Of a DNA stretch of 64,000 nt, positions 25,674-35,161 are shown piece by piece. Position numbers and translations under genes: made by a program. Under the pieces are notes generated by a model, which made no database searches, was not told the DNA's origin, and was given only the letters and a program-made list of their open reading frames with translations. How positions within the stretch are numbered: position 1 is the first letter of the stretch; each line of letters opens with the position of its first letter. This DNA is from Sorangium cellulosum So0157-2 (GTDB taxonomy: Bacteria; Myxococcota_A; Polyangia; Polyangiales; Polyangiaceae): NCBI RefSeq assembly GCF_000418325.1, contig NC_021658.1:4823501-4887500 (forward strand). The letters run 5' to 3'.

Positions 25674-28526
25674 TCAATCGTTCCTGTCGCCGGATTCCAT
25701 CCACGCGAGCCACGCATCCGCCCCGTGCAGGGCATCCGCCACGGCGGCGAGGGCGCCGTCGCCACCGAGCCGCGCCACCAGCGGCGCGAGCATCTCCACG
25801 CCTCCCCAGCCGCTCAGGGTCGATGCCAGCGTGACCGAGCCGGCAGCGTCGCTGAGGCTCCTGGCGAACAGCCACGCGGCGTCATGAGGCGACATCCAGG
25901 CAGCGCAGCGGATCACCGTCTCCAGCCCGTCCGTGTCCCCGCTCTGGCGGTAGGCCGCGACCGCGCGGGCGGCGAGCGCCGGGCGCGACGGCGCGGGCGC
26001 GGCGCAGCAAAGCGCCGCGAGGGCCGCGATGCGCGCCTGACCCGAGCTCCCACCGCGCTCGGCGATCTCGACCGAGGCATCGAGCCCCAGCGCGTCGATC
26101 GCCGGGGCCGCATGGTCGGCCACCAGCGCGGCCGCGGCCCACGCCGGCTGGAGCGACGCCACCGCCTCGCGCGCCGCGTGGACGAGCGGACGCCCTGCCC
26201 GGGTGGCGGCGGCGCGCAGCAGCGGGCCCGCGCCGTGGACCCCAGCGCCGCAGAGCTGCTCGATGACGTCGAGCGCGCGCGCGGTCTCGCCGAGCTCCGC
26301 GAGCCGCACGGCGAGCGGCGCGCCCATGCCGGTCATCGGGTCGTCCAGCAGCCTCGAGACCTCGGGCAGACCGAGGAAGGGGGCGAGCGCCTCGGTGCAC
26401 GATGCGGTGTCGATCGGCTCGCCGTCCGCGCCCGCGCCGTCGAGCAGGGCGTCGAAGAGCGCGGAGACGCCGCGCGAGCGCTCCTCCTCGGGCAGCGCCC
26501 GCACGAGCGGCGCCAGCGCGTTGACGCGCGATCCCGGCGGGAGATCCATCGCCGCGCGAAAGAGCGAGCGCGTCTGGCCGGCGTCCAGCGCCGGCGCCGC
26601 GGCGAGCTGCGCGAGCGCGTTGCCCGGTCGCGCGTCCGAGCGCGCGCGCTCGACGGCCTCCGCGACCAGCGCCTCGGCCTCGGACGGCGGGAGGAATCGG
26701 GCCGCAGCGAGCCACACCGGCAGGCCGGGCCCTTGCTCGTCGCGCAAGGTGGCCGACACCGCCCAGCGCGCGAAGCTCGCCGCATCGTCGCCCGAGCTGG
26801 CGCGCGCCGCCGCGAGCAGCGCCTGCGCGTCGTTCCAGGGGTCGCCGCGCCAGGCGGCTCCTCGCCGCCGCACGAGCTCGCGCGCCCTCGCCGCGATCTC
26901 CTCGCCAGGGCGCCCCGAGGCGCGCGCCGAGAGCGCGAGGAGCGCGGCGGCGAGCGCCCGCTCGGCGTCGCCGCGCGCTACGTCGCCGGGCCGGGTGTCC
27001 CGCGGATCCCCTGCGCGGTGCAGCGTGCCGAGCGCGCCTTGCGCGAGCGCGACGCGGACCAGGCGGGGCACCGGCTCCGCCAGGGCCTCGCCCGCGCCGG
27101 CGGCCTCCAGCGGCGCGCCGGCGGCCTCCAGCGGCGCGCCGGCGGCCTCCAGGAGGCGCCGCAGCTCCGCCCGGCGCGCGGCGAGGTCCCCGAGCGAGGA
27201 CGGCCACGCCCAGCGCGGATCGCAGAGCGCGAGGAGATCGGCGGGCGGCGCGCCGGATGTGCGCAGATGATCCCCCGCGTACCGACGGAGGTAGCCGGCG
27301 GCGCGGTCCTCGGGAAGGCGACCGGCGCCGGCGGCCTCCAGCGGCGCGCCGGCGGCCTCCAGCGGCGCGCCGGCGGCCTCCAGCGGCGTGGCGACCAAGC
27401 GCCGGAGGCGCCGCAGCTCCGCCCGGCGCGCGGCGAGGTCCCCGAGCGAGGACGGCCACGCCCAGCGCGGATCGCAGAGCGCGAGGAGATCGGCGGGCGG
27501 CGCGCCGGATGTGCGCAGATGATCCCCCGCGTACCGACGGAGGTAGCCGGCGGCGCGGTCCTCGGGAAGGCGACCGCTCGCCCGCGCGCGGGCGCCGAGC
27601 AGCGCACGGGCGGCCTCCACGAACCGCCGCTCGCAGCGGGCGGCGCCGTCCTCGCTCGCGGCCACCCAGGCCGCGCGCAGGGCCTCGTGCCGGAACCGGA
27701 GCGCGCTCCAGCGCTCTTCCCACGCGATCACCGGATCGAGCGCGGCGCGGCGCGCGTCGAGCGCGGCGGCGAGCTCCGCCTCCTTCTCGTCGAGCAGCGC
27801 CGCCGCGTCCCCGAGATCGAGCGGCGCGAACGCGCGCGCCACGATCGACAGCAGCGCCTCCAGCCGCGCCGCCCCGCGCTCGCGGAGCGCGCCCATCGTC
27901 GCCTCGACGATCGCGGCCGGCCCCGGGCCGTCGATCGCCGCCCAGGCCAGCCGATCGCGCAGGGGGGCGTCGATCTCGTCCAGCCGGAAGCCGCTCACGG
28001 GCACCCAGGCGATCGTGGAGACGTCGACGGCGAGCCGCTCTGCCCACCGCTCGGCCGCCTCCCTGGGACCCGACACCGAGACCAGCACGCGCACGGAGGG
28101 GCCGAGCTCGCCCAGCACCGACCGCTCGCGCTCCTCGGGCCAGTCGGCGCACGCGTCCGGGCCGACGATGCCGAGGAGGAGCGCCGGCTCGCCGTCCTCG
28201 GCGTCCCGGTTCGCGATCTCGTTCGCGAGGAGCTCGCAGAGCCCCTGGCGATCCTCGGCGTGCGGCGCGTCGTCGGGCCAGAGACCGTCCGCGAGCCGCG
28301 CCAGCACCTCCTGCTCGAACGGCGCGCCGGCCGCCCGGCCGCCGCGGACGAGGACGCGCTGCGCGAAGGACCCGTCGAGCGAGGCGAAGAAGCGGTCGAT
28401 CACCGCGCCCTTGCCGGCGCCGGCCGGCCCGTACACGACGCAGGCGCCGGCGCCGCCTCCGCCGTGCCAGGCGCGGATCGCGTCGAAGGCCGCGGATTGG
28501 CCAGGCCCAAAGAAGCCGTCTTCCAT
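25674..28526 (-). CDS. STAND-like large protein with degenerate P-loop and helical repeats
   Basis: 950 aa. The N-terminus (EDGFFGPGQSAAFDAIRAW then VVYGPAGAGKGAVIDRFF, P-loop 33-40) looks like a STAND/AAA NTPase. However, the P-loop Lys is followed by Gly instead of Thr/Ser, and the Walker B strand reads ALLLGIVGPDAC without the Asp pair. The remainder is an Ala-rich helical solenoid. An exact 173-bp direct repeat (252-bp period) duplicates about 58 residues, with copies near residues 317-374 and 401-458, separated by LEAAGAP heptads. The start at 28526 has GGGAGA upstream; a longer frame to 28643 is less likely. Role unknown; a scaffold or sensor, possibly defence-related (inference). Confidence 0.7.
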   Translation of the reverse strand: MEDGFFGPGQSAAFDAIRAWHGGGGAGACVVYGPAGAGKGAVIDRFFASLDGSFAQRVLVRGGRAAGAPFEQEVLARLADGLWPDDAPHAEDRQGLCELLANEIANRDAEDGEPALLLGIVGPDACADWPEERERSVLGELGPSVRVLVSVSGPREAAERWAERLAVDVSTIAWVPVSGFRLDEIDAPLRDRLAWAAIDGPGPAAIVEATMGALRERGAARLEALLSIVARAFAPLDLGDAAALLDEKEAELAAALDARRAALDPVIAWEERWSALRFRHEALRAAWVAASEDGAARCERRFVEAARALLGARARASGRLPEDRAAGYLRRYAGDHLRTSGAPPADLLALCDPRWAWPSSLGDLAARRAELRRLRRLVATPLEAAGAPLEAAGAPLEAAGAGRLPEDRAAGYLRRYAGDHLRTSGAPPADLLALCDPRWAWPSSLGDLAARRAELRRLLEAAGAPLEAAGAPLEAAGAGEALAEPVPRLVRVALAQGALGTLHRAGDPRDTRPGDVARGDAERALAAALLALSARASGRPGEEIAARARELVRRRGAAWRGDPWNDAQALLAAARASSGDDAASFARWAVSATLRDEQGPGLPVWLAAARFLPPSEAEALVAEAVERARSDARPGNALAQLAAAPALDAGQTRSLFRAAMDLPPGSRVNALAPLVRALPEEERSRGVSALFDALLDGAGADGEPIDTASCTEALAPFLGLPEVSRLLDDPMTGMGAPLAVRLAELGETARALDVIEQLCGAGVHGAGPLLRAAATRAGRPLVHAAREAVASLQPAWAAAALVADHAAPAIDALGLDASVEIAERGGSSGQARIAALAALCCAAPAPSRPALAARAVAAYRQSGDTDGLETVIRCAAWMSPHDAAWLFARSLSDAAGSVTLASTLSGWGGVEMLAPLVARLGGDGALAAVADALHGADAWLAWMESGDRND
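27099..27576 (-). repeat. In-gene duplication: 173-bp direct repeat plus 21-bp minisatellite
   Basis: 27152-27324 and 27404-27576 appear identical. Next to each copy are runs of a 21-bp unit (GGCGGCCTCCAGCGGCGCGC plus C) at 27099-27151 and 27330-27392. All lengths are multiples of three, so the reading frame is kept. Confidence 0.9.
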
Positions 28527-28798
28527 CGCCGTCTCCCGCTCCGCGTCGCTCAATAGCCCCTGGGCTTCCGGTTGAGAGCACCTCCACACGTCAGCAGGTA
28601 TCATGGCCCAATTGCTGTCGAGCGCGCCGCGGGCGCGCAGCATTCAGGGATTGCGGGGTGGTCAGCCGTTCTCCGGCCCTCCCCGGCGCAGCGGTCGCGC
28701 CCCCGCGCTCCGGCTGCCGCCGGCCCGCTCCTGGGACACGCACGTCGCCCCTGATGCCACGCGCTCACTCGCGCACCGCATCCGGCGGTCCCCGGAAG

Positions 28799-29557
28799 TT
28801 AGCCCCGCCCGAACCTGAGCAGCAGCCCGAGCCAGCCCCGCGCCAGGTAAAGGCCGTTGATCAGCGCGTAGATCCAGAAGAACACGTCGAGCCGATCCGC
28901 GAGCGCGAACGCCCAGATGTGGCTCGGGTAGTGGTTCAGGAAGCGCAGGAACGTCGTCACGAGCGCCGCCGCGCGGGCGACGGGCGACCGCGGGCGCTCC
29001 TCCGTGACGGTCTCGTAGTGCGCCGAGACCGACGTCTCCTTGCCGCTGATCTCCGGGCGGCGGACGAAGTTCGTCAGCGAGATCGCCGAGGCGATCACCG
29101 CGACCCCGACCACCCCCGCGAGCAGGAACCGCGGGTCGCCCGCGGGCCAGAGCGCGCCGTCGAGGCCGAGGCCGCCGGCGCGGAAGAAGCGCACCGAGAG
29201 GGCGCCCGAGAGGAGCACCGCCTTGAGCTCGTCCGTGAAGAAATCGAAGAGGTGGCCCTCCTTCGACGCGATCTGCTTGTGGCGCGCGAGCATCCCGTCG
29301 GCGCAGTCGAGGAGGTAGCTCAGCTCGAGCACGGCGATGGCGACGAGGCCCCCCGCCGCCGTGGGCAGCGCGACCAGCAACGCCGCCGCGACGACGAACA
29401 CGGCGAGGTTGAGCAGCGTGACCTGGTTCGGCGTGATCGAGGTCCGCGCGAGCAGCGCGACGACGCCGCCGGCGAGCGGGCGCATGACGTAGGTGTTGAA
29501 GAGCTGATCGTGCTTCTTCCGCGTGGCCAGGTAGATCCGCTTCGCTTCGCCGAGCAT
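28799..29557 (-). CDS. CDP-alcohol phosphatidyltransferase family protein
   Basis: 252-aa integral membrane enzyme. The full signature DCADGMLARHKQIASKEG then FDFFTD matches D-x2-D-G-x2-A-R-x8-G-x3-D-x3-D (about residues 84-109), so the metal and CDP site is intact. About six membrane segments are seen. The family swaps CMP of a CDP-alcohol for an alcohol such as inositol, glycerol phosphate or ethanolamine; the acceptor cannot be read from sequence. A Lys/Arg-rich N-terminus precedes the first helix. A second, clearer member (pgsA) lies at 59.2 kb, so this copy probably makes a different lipid. It is monocistronic. Confidence 0.88.
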   Translation of the reverse strand: MLGEAKRIYLATRKKHDQLFNTYVMRPLAGGVVALLARTSITPNQVTLLNLAVFVVAAALLVALPTAAGGLVAIAVLELSYLLDCADGMLARHKQIASKEGHLFDFFTDELKAVLLSGALSVRFFRAGGLGLDGALWPAGDPRFLLAGVVGVAVIASAISLTNFVRRPEISGKETSVSAHYETVTEERPRSPVARAAALVTTFLRFLNHYPSHIWAFALADRLDVFFWIYALINGLYLARGWLGLLLRFGRG

Positions 29558-29928
29558 GGCGGGCGCATCCTAGAGCGGCGGTCCGACGGGAAGGGCACAA
29601 ACCGCTCCGCGCCGCCCCGCCCGACGCACAAACCGCCGCCCCACGCGCGGCGCACGCCCCGGTTCCTCCCGGCTCCTCCCGGCCCCTCCCGTCCTCCGGG
29701 CTTGTTTCCTCCGGGCTTCGTCCCGGTAGCGAAGAGCCCGTCCGCCGCCCCGCCCCGCCGTCGTGGCCGCTCTCGCCGGGGGTAACGCCCTCCCCGAGCC
29801 GCCGAGCGGCTTCCCTCGTGCGGCGGGAACGTCTATCAAAGGTCTTCATTCATCAGGCCGGTTTCCCGCTCGGGAACGAAGCGATCCGGCGGCACGACCG
29901 CTGTCCAGTCACGCACGGAGTAGATCGG
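29558..29928. other. 371-base divergent intergenic region
   Basis: There is a pyrimidine-rich stretch with repeated CTCCCGG steps (about 29660-29720). From about 29830 the sequence becomes more AT-rich, likely the promoter zone of the metalloprotease gene. No gene is seen. Confidence 0.4.
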
Positions 29929-32900
29929 ATGAAGCGTTCCATTCGCGGTCTCACGCTCTCGCTCGCGCTCCTCGCCGGCTCGCTCGCGCACGCGGCCCCC
30001 GGCAAGCGGCCCGACCTCAACGCCTACCTGCGCGCGCCCAGGGCCGCGCGCGCCCTCGGCGACGCGCGTGCCCTCGGCGACGCGCGCGCCGCGGCCGCCG
30101 CTCGCGCCGCGCGCGCGGGCGGGGTCGTCACGTCCATCGACGAGCAGCGCGGCGCGCCGACCTTCCTGTGGGCCGCGAGCGGGGCCGCGCCGGCCGAGGC
30201 CCCGTCGGCCGTCGCCCCGGTCGCCACGCCGGCGGCCGCGGCCCGGCGCCACCTCGCCCGCTTCGCCGCGGCCTACGGCCTGTCCCGGGCCGCGCTGGAG
30301 GCGGCGCAGGTGGTCCACGTCCACGACCTCGGCCAGGGGCCCGTCATCGTCGTCCTGCGGCAGCGCGTCGACGGCGCCGACGTCTTCCAGACCGACGTGA
30401 AGGTGCTCATGCGCCAGGACCTCGCGCTCGTCGCCATCTCCGGCAACCTGCACCCGGCCGCCGTGCCCGCCATGGAGCGCGCGCGCCGCCATGCGTTCCG
30501 CCTCTCGCCGAGGCAGGCGCTCGGCCGGGCGCTCGAGGACCTCCACGGGATCCACCCGGGGCAGCGCGGCGTCGTCGATCTCCAGCGCCCCGCCGGCGAC
30601 TACCAGGCGTTCGACCTCGCGCCGGACAGCGCGCTCCGCGCCGCGGGCCTCCACCTCGTCGAGCCGGCCCGCGTGAAGAGGGTCTATTTCCCGATGCCGG
30701 AGGCGCTGATCCCGGCGTACTTCGTCGAGTTCATCTCGGGAGAGGTCGAGTCCGTCTCCTCGGACGCCTACGACTACGTGATCGCGGCCGACGACGGCCG
30801 CGTCCTCTACCGCCGCGACCTGACCGAGTACGACGCGTTCAACTACCGCGTCTGGGCCGAGACCACCGGCGACCGGCGGCCCCTCGACGGGCCCCAGGCC
30901 GACTTCCTGCCGCACCCGACCGGCACGCCGGACGGGTCGCAGCCGGACTTCATCCCGGCGCCGCTCGTCTCGATGGAGGGGTTCAACAAGGGCCCGGGCG
31001 GCGCCGCCGACCCCTGGCTGCCGAACGACGCGGTCCAGACCTTCGGCAACAACGTGGACGCCTACGCGGACCACCGGGCCCCCGACGGCTACTCGAACGG
31101 CGACGTCCGGGCGACCCTCACCGCGGAGCGGACGTTCGACCACGTCTACGACCCCCTGCTCGATCCGGTGTCGAGCGAGGCGCAGACCATGGCCGCCGTG
31201 ACCCAGCTGTTCTACGTGAACAACTGGCTGCACGACTGGTACTACGACTCGGGCTTCGACGAGGCCGCCGGCAACGCCCAGCTGGACAACATGGGCCGCG
31301 GCGGCCTCGGCGGCGATCCGCTGCACGCCGAGGCGCAGGACGGCGCCCTGGTGCCGAACGCCGCGCGCAACAACGCGAACATGAACGCGATGTCCGACGG
31401 CGCCTCGCCGCGGATGCAGATGTACCTCTGGAACAGCAAGGACGTCCGGCGCACGCTGACGCTCGACCCGGGCGGCGCGAGCCTGAGCACCGGCACGGCC
31501 GCGTTCGGGGCCGGGAGCTTCAACCTCTCCGCCGAGGTCGCGCTCGTCGACGACGGCGTCGACGCCACGCCCGACGACGCGGTGGATGGAACGCGGGACG
31601 GGTGCGAGGCGCCGGTCTCCGACGTCACGGGCAAGATCCTGCTCGTCGATCGGGGCGTCTGCTCCTTCAAGCAGAAGGGGGTGAACGCCGAGGCCGCCGG
31701 GGCGGTGGGGCTCATCATCGCCAACAACGCGCCCGGCAACCCCGCGCCGGGCATGGGAAACGGCGAGCCGGCGGACGCCGTGGTGACCATCCCGGTGCTC
31801 TCCACCTCCTACGAGGAAGGGAGCAGCCTCAAGGCCGCGCTCCTGGAAGGGCCGGTCAGGGCGGCGATGGAGCGCGTGCTCGGCGTCGTGCGCGACGGCA
31901 CGATCGACAACACCGTCACCGCGCACGAGTGGGGGCACTTCATCCACCGGCGCCTGACCCAGTGCTTCACCGCGCAGTGCGACGCGCAGAGCGAGGGCTG
32001 GGGCGACTTCATCGCGCTGCACATGGCGATGCGCGACGGCGACGACCTCGGCGGCACCTTCGCGACCGGGATCTACGCGTCGGAGGAGAGCGGCGAGAGC
32101 GCCTACTACGGCGGACGCCGGGCGCCCTACACGATCAACTTCTCGAAGAACGGGCTCACGTTCAAGCACATCTCGGACGGCGTCGAGCTCCCGGATCACC
32201 CGATCCTCGAGGGGAGCGACCCGAGGAACTCCGAGGTCCACAACGCGGGCGAGATCTGGGCGCTCATGCTGTTCGAGGGCTACGTCGAGCTGCTCGCGCG
32301 GGAGGACGAGGGCGGCCGCATCTACACGCACGACGAGGCGCGGCGGCTCATGTCGGACATCGTGGTGGCGGGGATGAAGCTCGCGCCGGTGGACGCGACC
32401 TACACCGAGCAGCGGGACGCGCTGCTCGCGGCCGCGTTCGCGCGGAGCGAGGCCGACATGCTCGCGCTCGCCCACGGCTTCGCGCGGCGCGGCGCGGGGA
32501 CGTGCGCGGCGTCCGCGCCGCGCGACTCGGAGGACTTCGTCGGCGTGGTCGAGAGCTTCGCGATGGCGCCGCTCGCCGCCGTCTCGCCGGGGGAGCCGGA
32601 CGACGGCGTGCGCTCGTGCGACGACGACGGCTTCCTCGACGCGGGCGAGCGCGGCAAGGTGGCGATCGAGGTGCGGAACGCGGGCCCGGTGCCGCTGCTC
32701 GGCGCCGCGGCGACCGTCTCCTCGACGAACGAGCACGTGTCGTTCCCGGACGGGACCGCGATCGTGCTGCCCGATATCCCGGCGTTCGGGGCCGGGACGG
32801 TCGAGATCGAGGTCGACGTGGACGATGCCGCGGTCGGGATCGAGACGCTGGAGCTCCGCGTGGACGTCACCGCCCCCCGGGCGTGCGAGGTGATGGTCGC

Positions 32901-33813
32901 CGGCGTCGCCGGGGCGCGCCTCAACGTCGACGACGTGCCGGCGGCGTCGGCCGTCGATTCGGTCGAGAGCGAGGCGCCCGCCTGGTCGACGGCCGGCAAG
33001 GAGGCGGACGCCATCTGGTCGCGCGAGAAGACGGACCTGACGAACCACGCGTGGCGCGGCGTCGACCACCCGAGCCTCTCCGACACGCAGCTCGTCTCGC
33101 CGCCGCTCTCGGTCGGCGAGGGCGAGCCGCTCGAGATCTCGTTCAAGCACCGGTATTCGTTCGAGATCTCGCCGGCGACGGAGGACGAGGCGGCGATCCA
33201 CTGGGACGGCGGGCTCATCGAGATCAGCGACGACGACGGCGAGACGTGGCAGGACGTCGCGGCTTTTGCGGATCCCGGGTACGGCGGCCCGATCGGCAAC
33301 ACGGTGGACGAGCCGTCGGTGAACCCGCTCGCCGACCGCCAAGGCTTCGTCGGCGCGAACGAGGCCTGGCCCGATGCGGAGCAGGTGACGCTCGACCTCG
33401 GCGACGCGTTCGCGGGGAAGACGGTGAAGGTCCGCTTCCGCATCGGCACCGACGCCTACTCGGGCGATTTCGGCTGGGAAATCGACGACATCGAGGTCCG
33501 CGGCATCGAGAACACGCCGTTCGGCGCGCTCGTCCCGGACGCGTCCGAGTGCGGCGATCCGGTCGGCGAGGGCGGCGCCGGCGGCGAGGGCGGCGGGGGC
33601 GGTGAGGGCGCCGTCGGCGGCGCGGGAGGCGCCCCGAGCGGCGAGGGCGGCGGCGGGGCCGACGCGCCGACCGATGGCTCCCCGGTGGTCGCCGAGGGCG
33701 ACGGCTGCGGCTGCCAGGTGCCCGGCGGCGGCGCGACCAGGGCCGCGGGGCCGCTGGCCACGCTGCTGGCGATGGCGCTGCTCGGGCTGCGGCGGCGCCG
33801 GGGCACGGCCTGA
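29929..33813 (+). CDS. M36 (fungalysin-type) metalloprotease with PA domain and MYXO-CTERM tail
   Basis: 1294 aa. Signal peptide MKRSIRGLTLSLALLAGSLAHAA, propeptide (about 25-330) and catalytic region: LFYVNNWLHDWYYDSGFDEAAGN is a family hallmark, and the zinc site is HEWGH (H666, H670) with E689 in SEGWGDF. A protease-associated domain (about 565-640, ILLVDRGVCSFKQKG) is inserted before the zinc motif. Later come two beta domains, a Gly/Glu-rich linker, and GCGCQVPGG-hydrophobic-LRRRRG, a MYXO-CTERM surface-sorting tail. A secreted digestive protease anchored at the cell surface is expected. The in-frame ALGDAR duplication near residue 40 is a local tandem repeat. The ATG at 29929 follows GGAG. 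Confidence 0.93.
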   Translation: MKRSIRGLTLSLALLAGSLAHAAPGKRPDLNAYLRAPRAARALGDARALGDARAAAAARAARAGGVVTSIDEQRGAPTFLWAASGAAPAEAPSAVAPVATPAAAARRHLARFAAAYGLSRAALEAAQVVHVHDLGQGPVIVVLRQRVDGADVFQTDVKVLMRQDLALVAISGNLHPAAVPAMERARRHAFRLSPRQALGRALEDLHGIHPGQRGVVDLQRPAGDYQAFDLAPDSALRAAGLHLVEPARVKRVYFPMPEALIPAYFVEFISGEVESVSSDAYDYVIAADDGRVLYRRDLTEYDAFNYRVWAETTGDRRPLDGPQADFLPHPTGTPDGSQPDFIPAPLVSMEGFNKGPGGAADPWLPNDAVQTFGNNVDAYADHRAPDGYSNGDVRATLTAERTFDHVYDPLLDPVSSEAQTMAAVTQLFYVNNWLHDWYYDSGFDEAAGNAQLDNMGRGGLGGDPLHAEAQDGALVPNAARNNANMNAMSDGASPRMQMYLWNSKDVRRTLTLDPGGASLSTGTAAFGAGSFNLSAEVALVDDGVDATPDDAVDGTRDGCEAPVSDVTGKILLVDRGVCSFKQKGVNAEAAGAVGLIIANNAPGNPAPGMGNGEPADAVVTIPVLSTSYEEGSSLKAALLEGPVRAAMERVLGVVRDGTIDNTVTAHEWGHFIHRRLTQCFTAQCDAQSEGWGDFIALHMAMRDGDDLGGTFATGIYASEESGESAYYGGRRAPYTINFSKNGLTFKHISDGVELPDHPILEGSDPRNSEVHNAGEIWALMLFEGYVELLAREDEGGRIYTHDEARRLMSDIVVAGMKLAPVDATYTEQRDALLAAAFARSEADMLALAHGFARRGAGTCAASAPRDSEDFVGVVESFAMAPLAAVSPGEPDDGVRSCDDDGFLDAGERGKVAIEVRNAGPVPLLGAAATVSSTNEHVSFPDGTAIVLPDIPAFGAGTVEIEVDVDDAAVGIETLELRVDVTAPRACEVMVAGVAGARLNVDDVPAASAVDSVESEAPAWSTAGKEADAIWSREKTDLTNHAWRGVDHPSLSDTQLVSPPLSVGEGEPLEISFKHRYSFEISPATEDEAAIHWDGGLIEISDDDGETWQDVAAFADPGYGGPIGNTVDEPSVNPLADRQGFVGANEAWPDAEQVTLDLGDAFAGKTVKVRFRIGTDAYSGDFGWEIDDIEVRGIENTPFGALVPDASECGDPVGEGGAGGEGGGGGEGAVGGAGGAPSGEGGGGADAPTDGSPVVAEGDGCGCQVPGGGATRAAGPLATLLAMALLGLRRRRGTA

Positions 33814-33867
33814 CCGGGCGCGGTCCAGCGAGGCGCGATCCAGCTCGGCGCGGCCGAGCGGGCGCGG

Positions 33868-33893
33868 GCTGACGGGCCGCCGAGCCCGTCAGC
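33868..33893. terminator. Bidirectional terminator hairpin
   Basis: GCTGACGGGC pairs perfectly with GCCCGTCAGC (10 bp) around a 6-base loop, between the convergent protease and kinase genes. The right arm overlaps the kinase stop codon (33889-33891). Confidence 0.65.
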
Positions 33894-35079
33894 GCCGCAC
33901 GCGCTGCGACGCGGGCGCGTCCGGCGACTCGTCGCTCCACTCGACCGCGATCGATTCCTCGTTCGCGCCCGCGGGGCGCTCCCACTCCGTGGTGATCGAT
34001 CCGCCGCTGACGGGCGGCTCGTCGCTCCACTCGACCGCGATGCTGTCGATGGCGGTCGGGCTGCTCGCGGGGCCCACCGGGACCGTGATGGGCCCGTTCT
34101 CGTCGTCCGGGGCGGCGGGCGCGCGCTGCCCGTGCAGCGTGATCGCGTCGGGATCGACCGCGTGAGCGAACCGCGACGCGTACGGGGGCGGCTCGCGGCG
34201 CAGCAGGGCGAGGACGTCCTCGAGCATGCGGTGCGCGTCGGGGTAGCGCTGGTCGCGGTCGAAGGCGAGCGCGCGGTCGACGACGAGGCACACGTCGCGC
34301 GGCGCGTACGGCGCGCGCTGCGAGAGCGGCGGCGCCGGCTCCCGGCCCATCTTCAGCAGGAGGTCGAAGTCGGTGCTCGCCTCGTGCACGTGGCGTCCGG
34401 CGATCAGGCGGAACATGGTGGCGCCGACCGCGAACAGATCGGCGCGGAAGTCGATGTCGCGGCCCTTGGCCTGCTCCGGCGGCATGTACGGCGTCGTGCC
34501 GAGCACGAGGCCCATCCGCGTGAGCTCCCCCAGGAGGCCAGAGTCCTGCCGGATCCGCGCGAGGCCGAAATCGAGGACCTTGATGCGCGGGCCGCCGGCG
34601 GGCGCGGGCGTGGACGCGGGGGCCTCGCGGACGACGTACAGGTTGGGCGGCTTGATGTCGCGGTGGATGATCCCCTGCGCGTGCGCCGCGCCGAGCGTGT
34701 CGAGCACCTGCGCGGCGAAGCCGAGCACCTCGGCGAGCGGCAGGCCGCCCAGGCGGCGCTCGCGCTCGGCGAGCGACTCGCCCTCGAGCAGCTCCATGAC
34801 GAGGAACGGCGCGCCGTCCTCGGCGACGTCGATGTCGCGGATCTCGACGGCGCCCGGGTGGCGGAAGCGGTTCGCGGCCTGCGCCTCGCGCTCGAACCGG
34901 TCGCAGATCTCCTTCGACTGCGCGGCCTGCGGGTGGAGGATCTTGAGCGCGTCGCGGCGCCCGATGCGGTGGACGCCGACGTACACGGCGGCCATGCCGC
35001 CGGCGCCGAGCAGCCGCTCCAGCGTCCACTTGTTGCGGATCGTGGTCCCCACGCGTTGTAAGGCCGTGTCGCTGCTCAT
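33889..35079 (-). CDS. Hanks-type Ser/Thr protein kinase, soluble
   Basis: 396 aa. The kinase domain (about 18-290) has LLGAGGMAAVYVG (Gly loop, 24-36), K46 in DALKIL, HRDIKPPN catalytic loop, DFGLAR, and GTTPYMPPEQAKG in the activation segment, so it should be active. The C-terminal tail has no membrane helix but repeats SIAVEWSDEPP / SITTEWERPAG / SIAVEWSDESP, an acidic Trp motif three times, possibly a docking or autophosphorylation region. The start ATG at 35079 has AAGGA five bases upstream. It is divergent from the 2TM gene, sharing an 82-base promoter region. The PP2C phosphatase at 4 kb is a possible antagonist, but not linked. Confidence 0.94.
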   Translation of the reverse strand: MSSDTALQRVGTTIRNKWTLERLLGAGGMAAVYVGVHRIGRRDALKILHPQAAQSKEICDRFEREAQAANRFRHPGAVEIRDIDVAEDGAPFLVMELLEGESLAERERRLGGLPLAEVLGFAAQVLDTLGAAHAQGIIHRDIKPPNLYVVREAPASTPAPAGGPRIKVLDFGLARIRQDSGLLGELTRMGLVLGTTPYMPPEQAKGRDIDFRADLFAVGATMFRLIAGRHVHEASTDFDLLLKMGREPAPPLSQRAPYAPRDVCLVVDRALAFDRDQRYPDAHRMLEDVLALLRREPPPYASRFAHAVDPDAITLHGQRAPAAPDDENGPITVPVGPASSPTAIDSIAVEWSDEPPVSGGSITTEWERPAGANEESIAVEWSDESPDAPASQRVRR

Positions 35080-35161
35080 GGGGTCCTTGCTGCGCCCATG
35101 GAAGCGGGGCGGGCGCACGCGGTCAAGCGTATGCTCTCCGCGCGCGGGGGAAGGCAGAGCG

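Noticed and set aside
25151..25834. Repetitive protein encoded by the 84-bp array
   Set aside because: Similar repetitive frames are open on both strands because the period is a multiple of three; there is no ribosome site and the sequence runs into the STAND-like gene on the opposite strand.
27257..29785. 842-aa frame antisense to the STAND-like and CDP-alcohol transferase genes
   Set aside because: Arg/Pro/Ala-rich shadow; it crosses two good genes on the opposite strand.
29836..33342. 1168-aa frame antisense to the M36 protease
   Set aside because: Composition dominated by Val/Asp/Arg/His with no motifs; the sense gene has a full zinc site and signal peptide.
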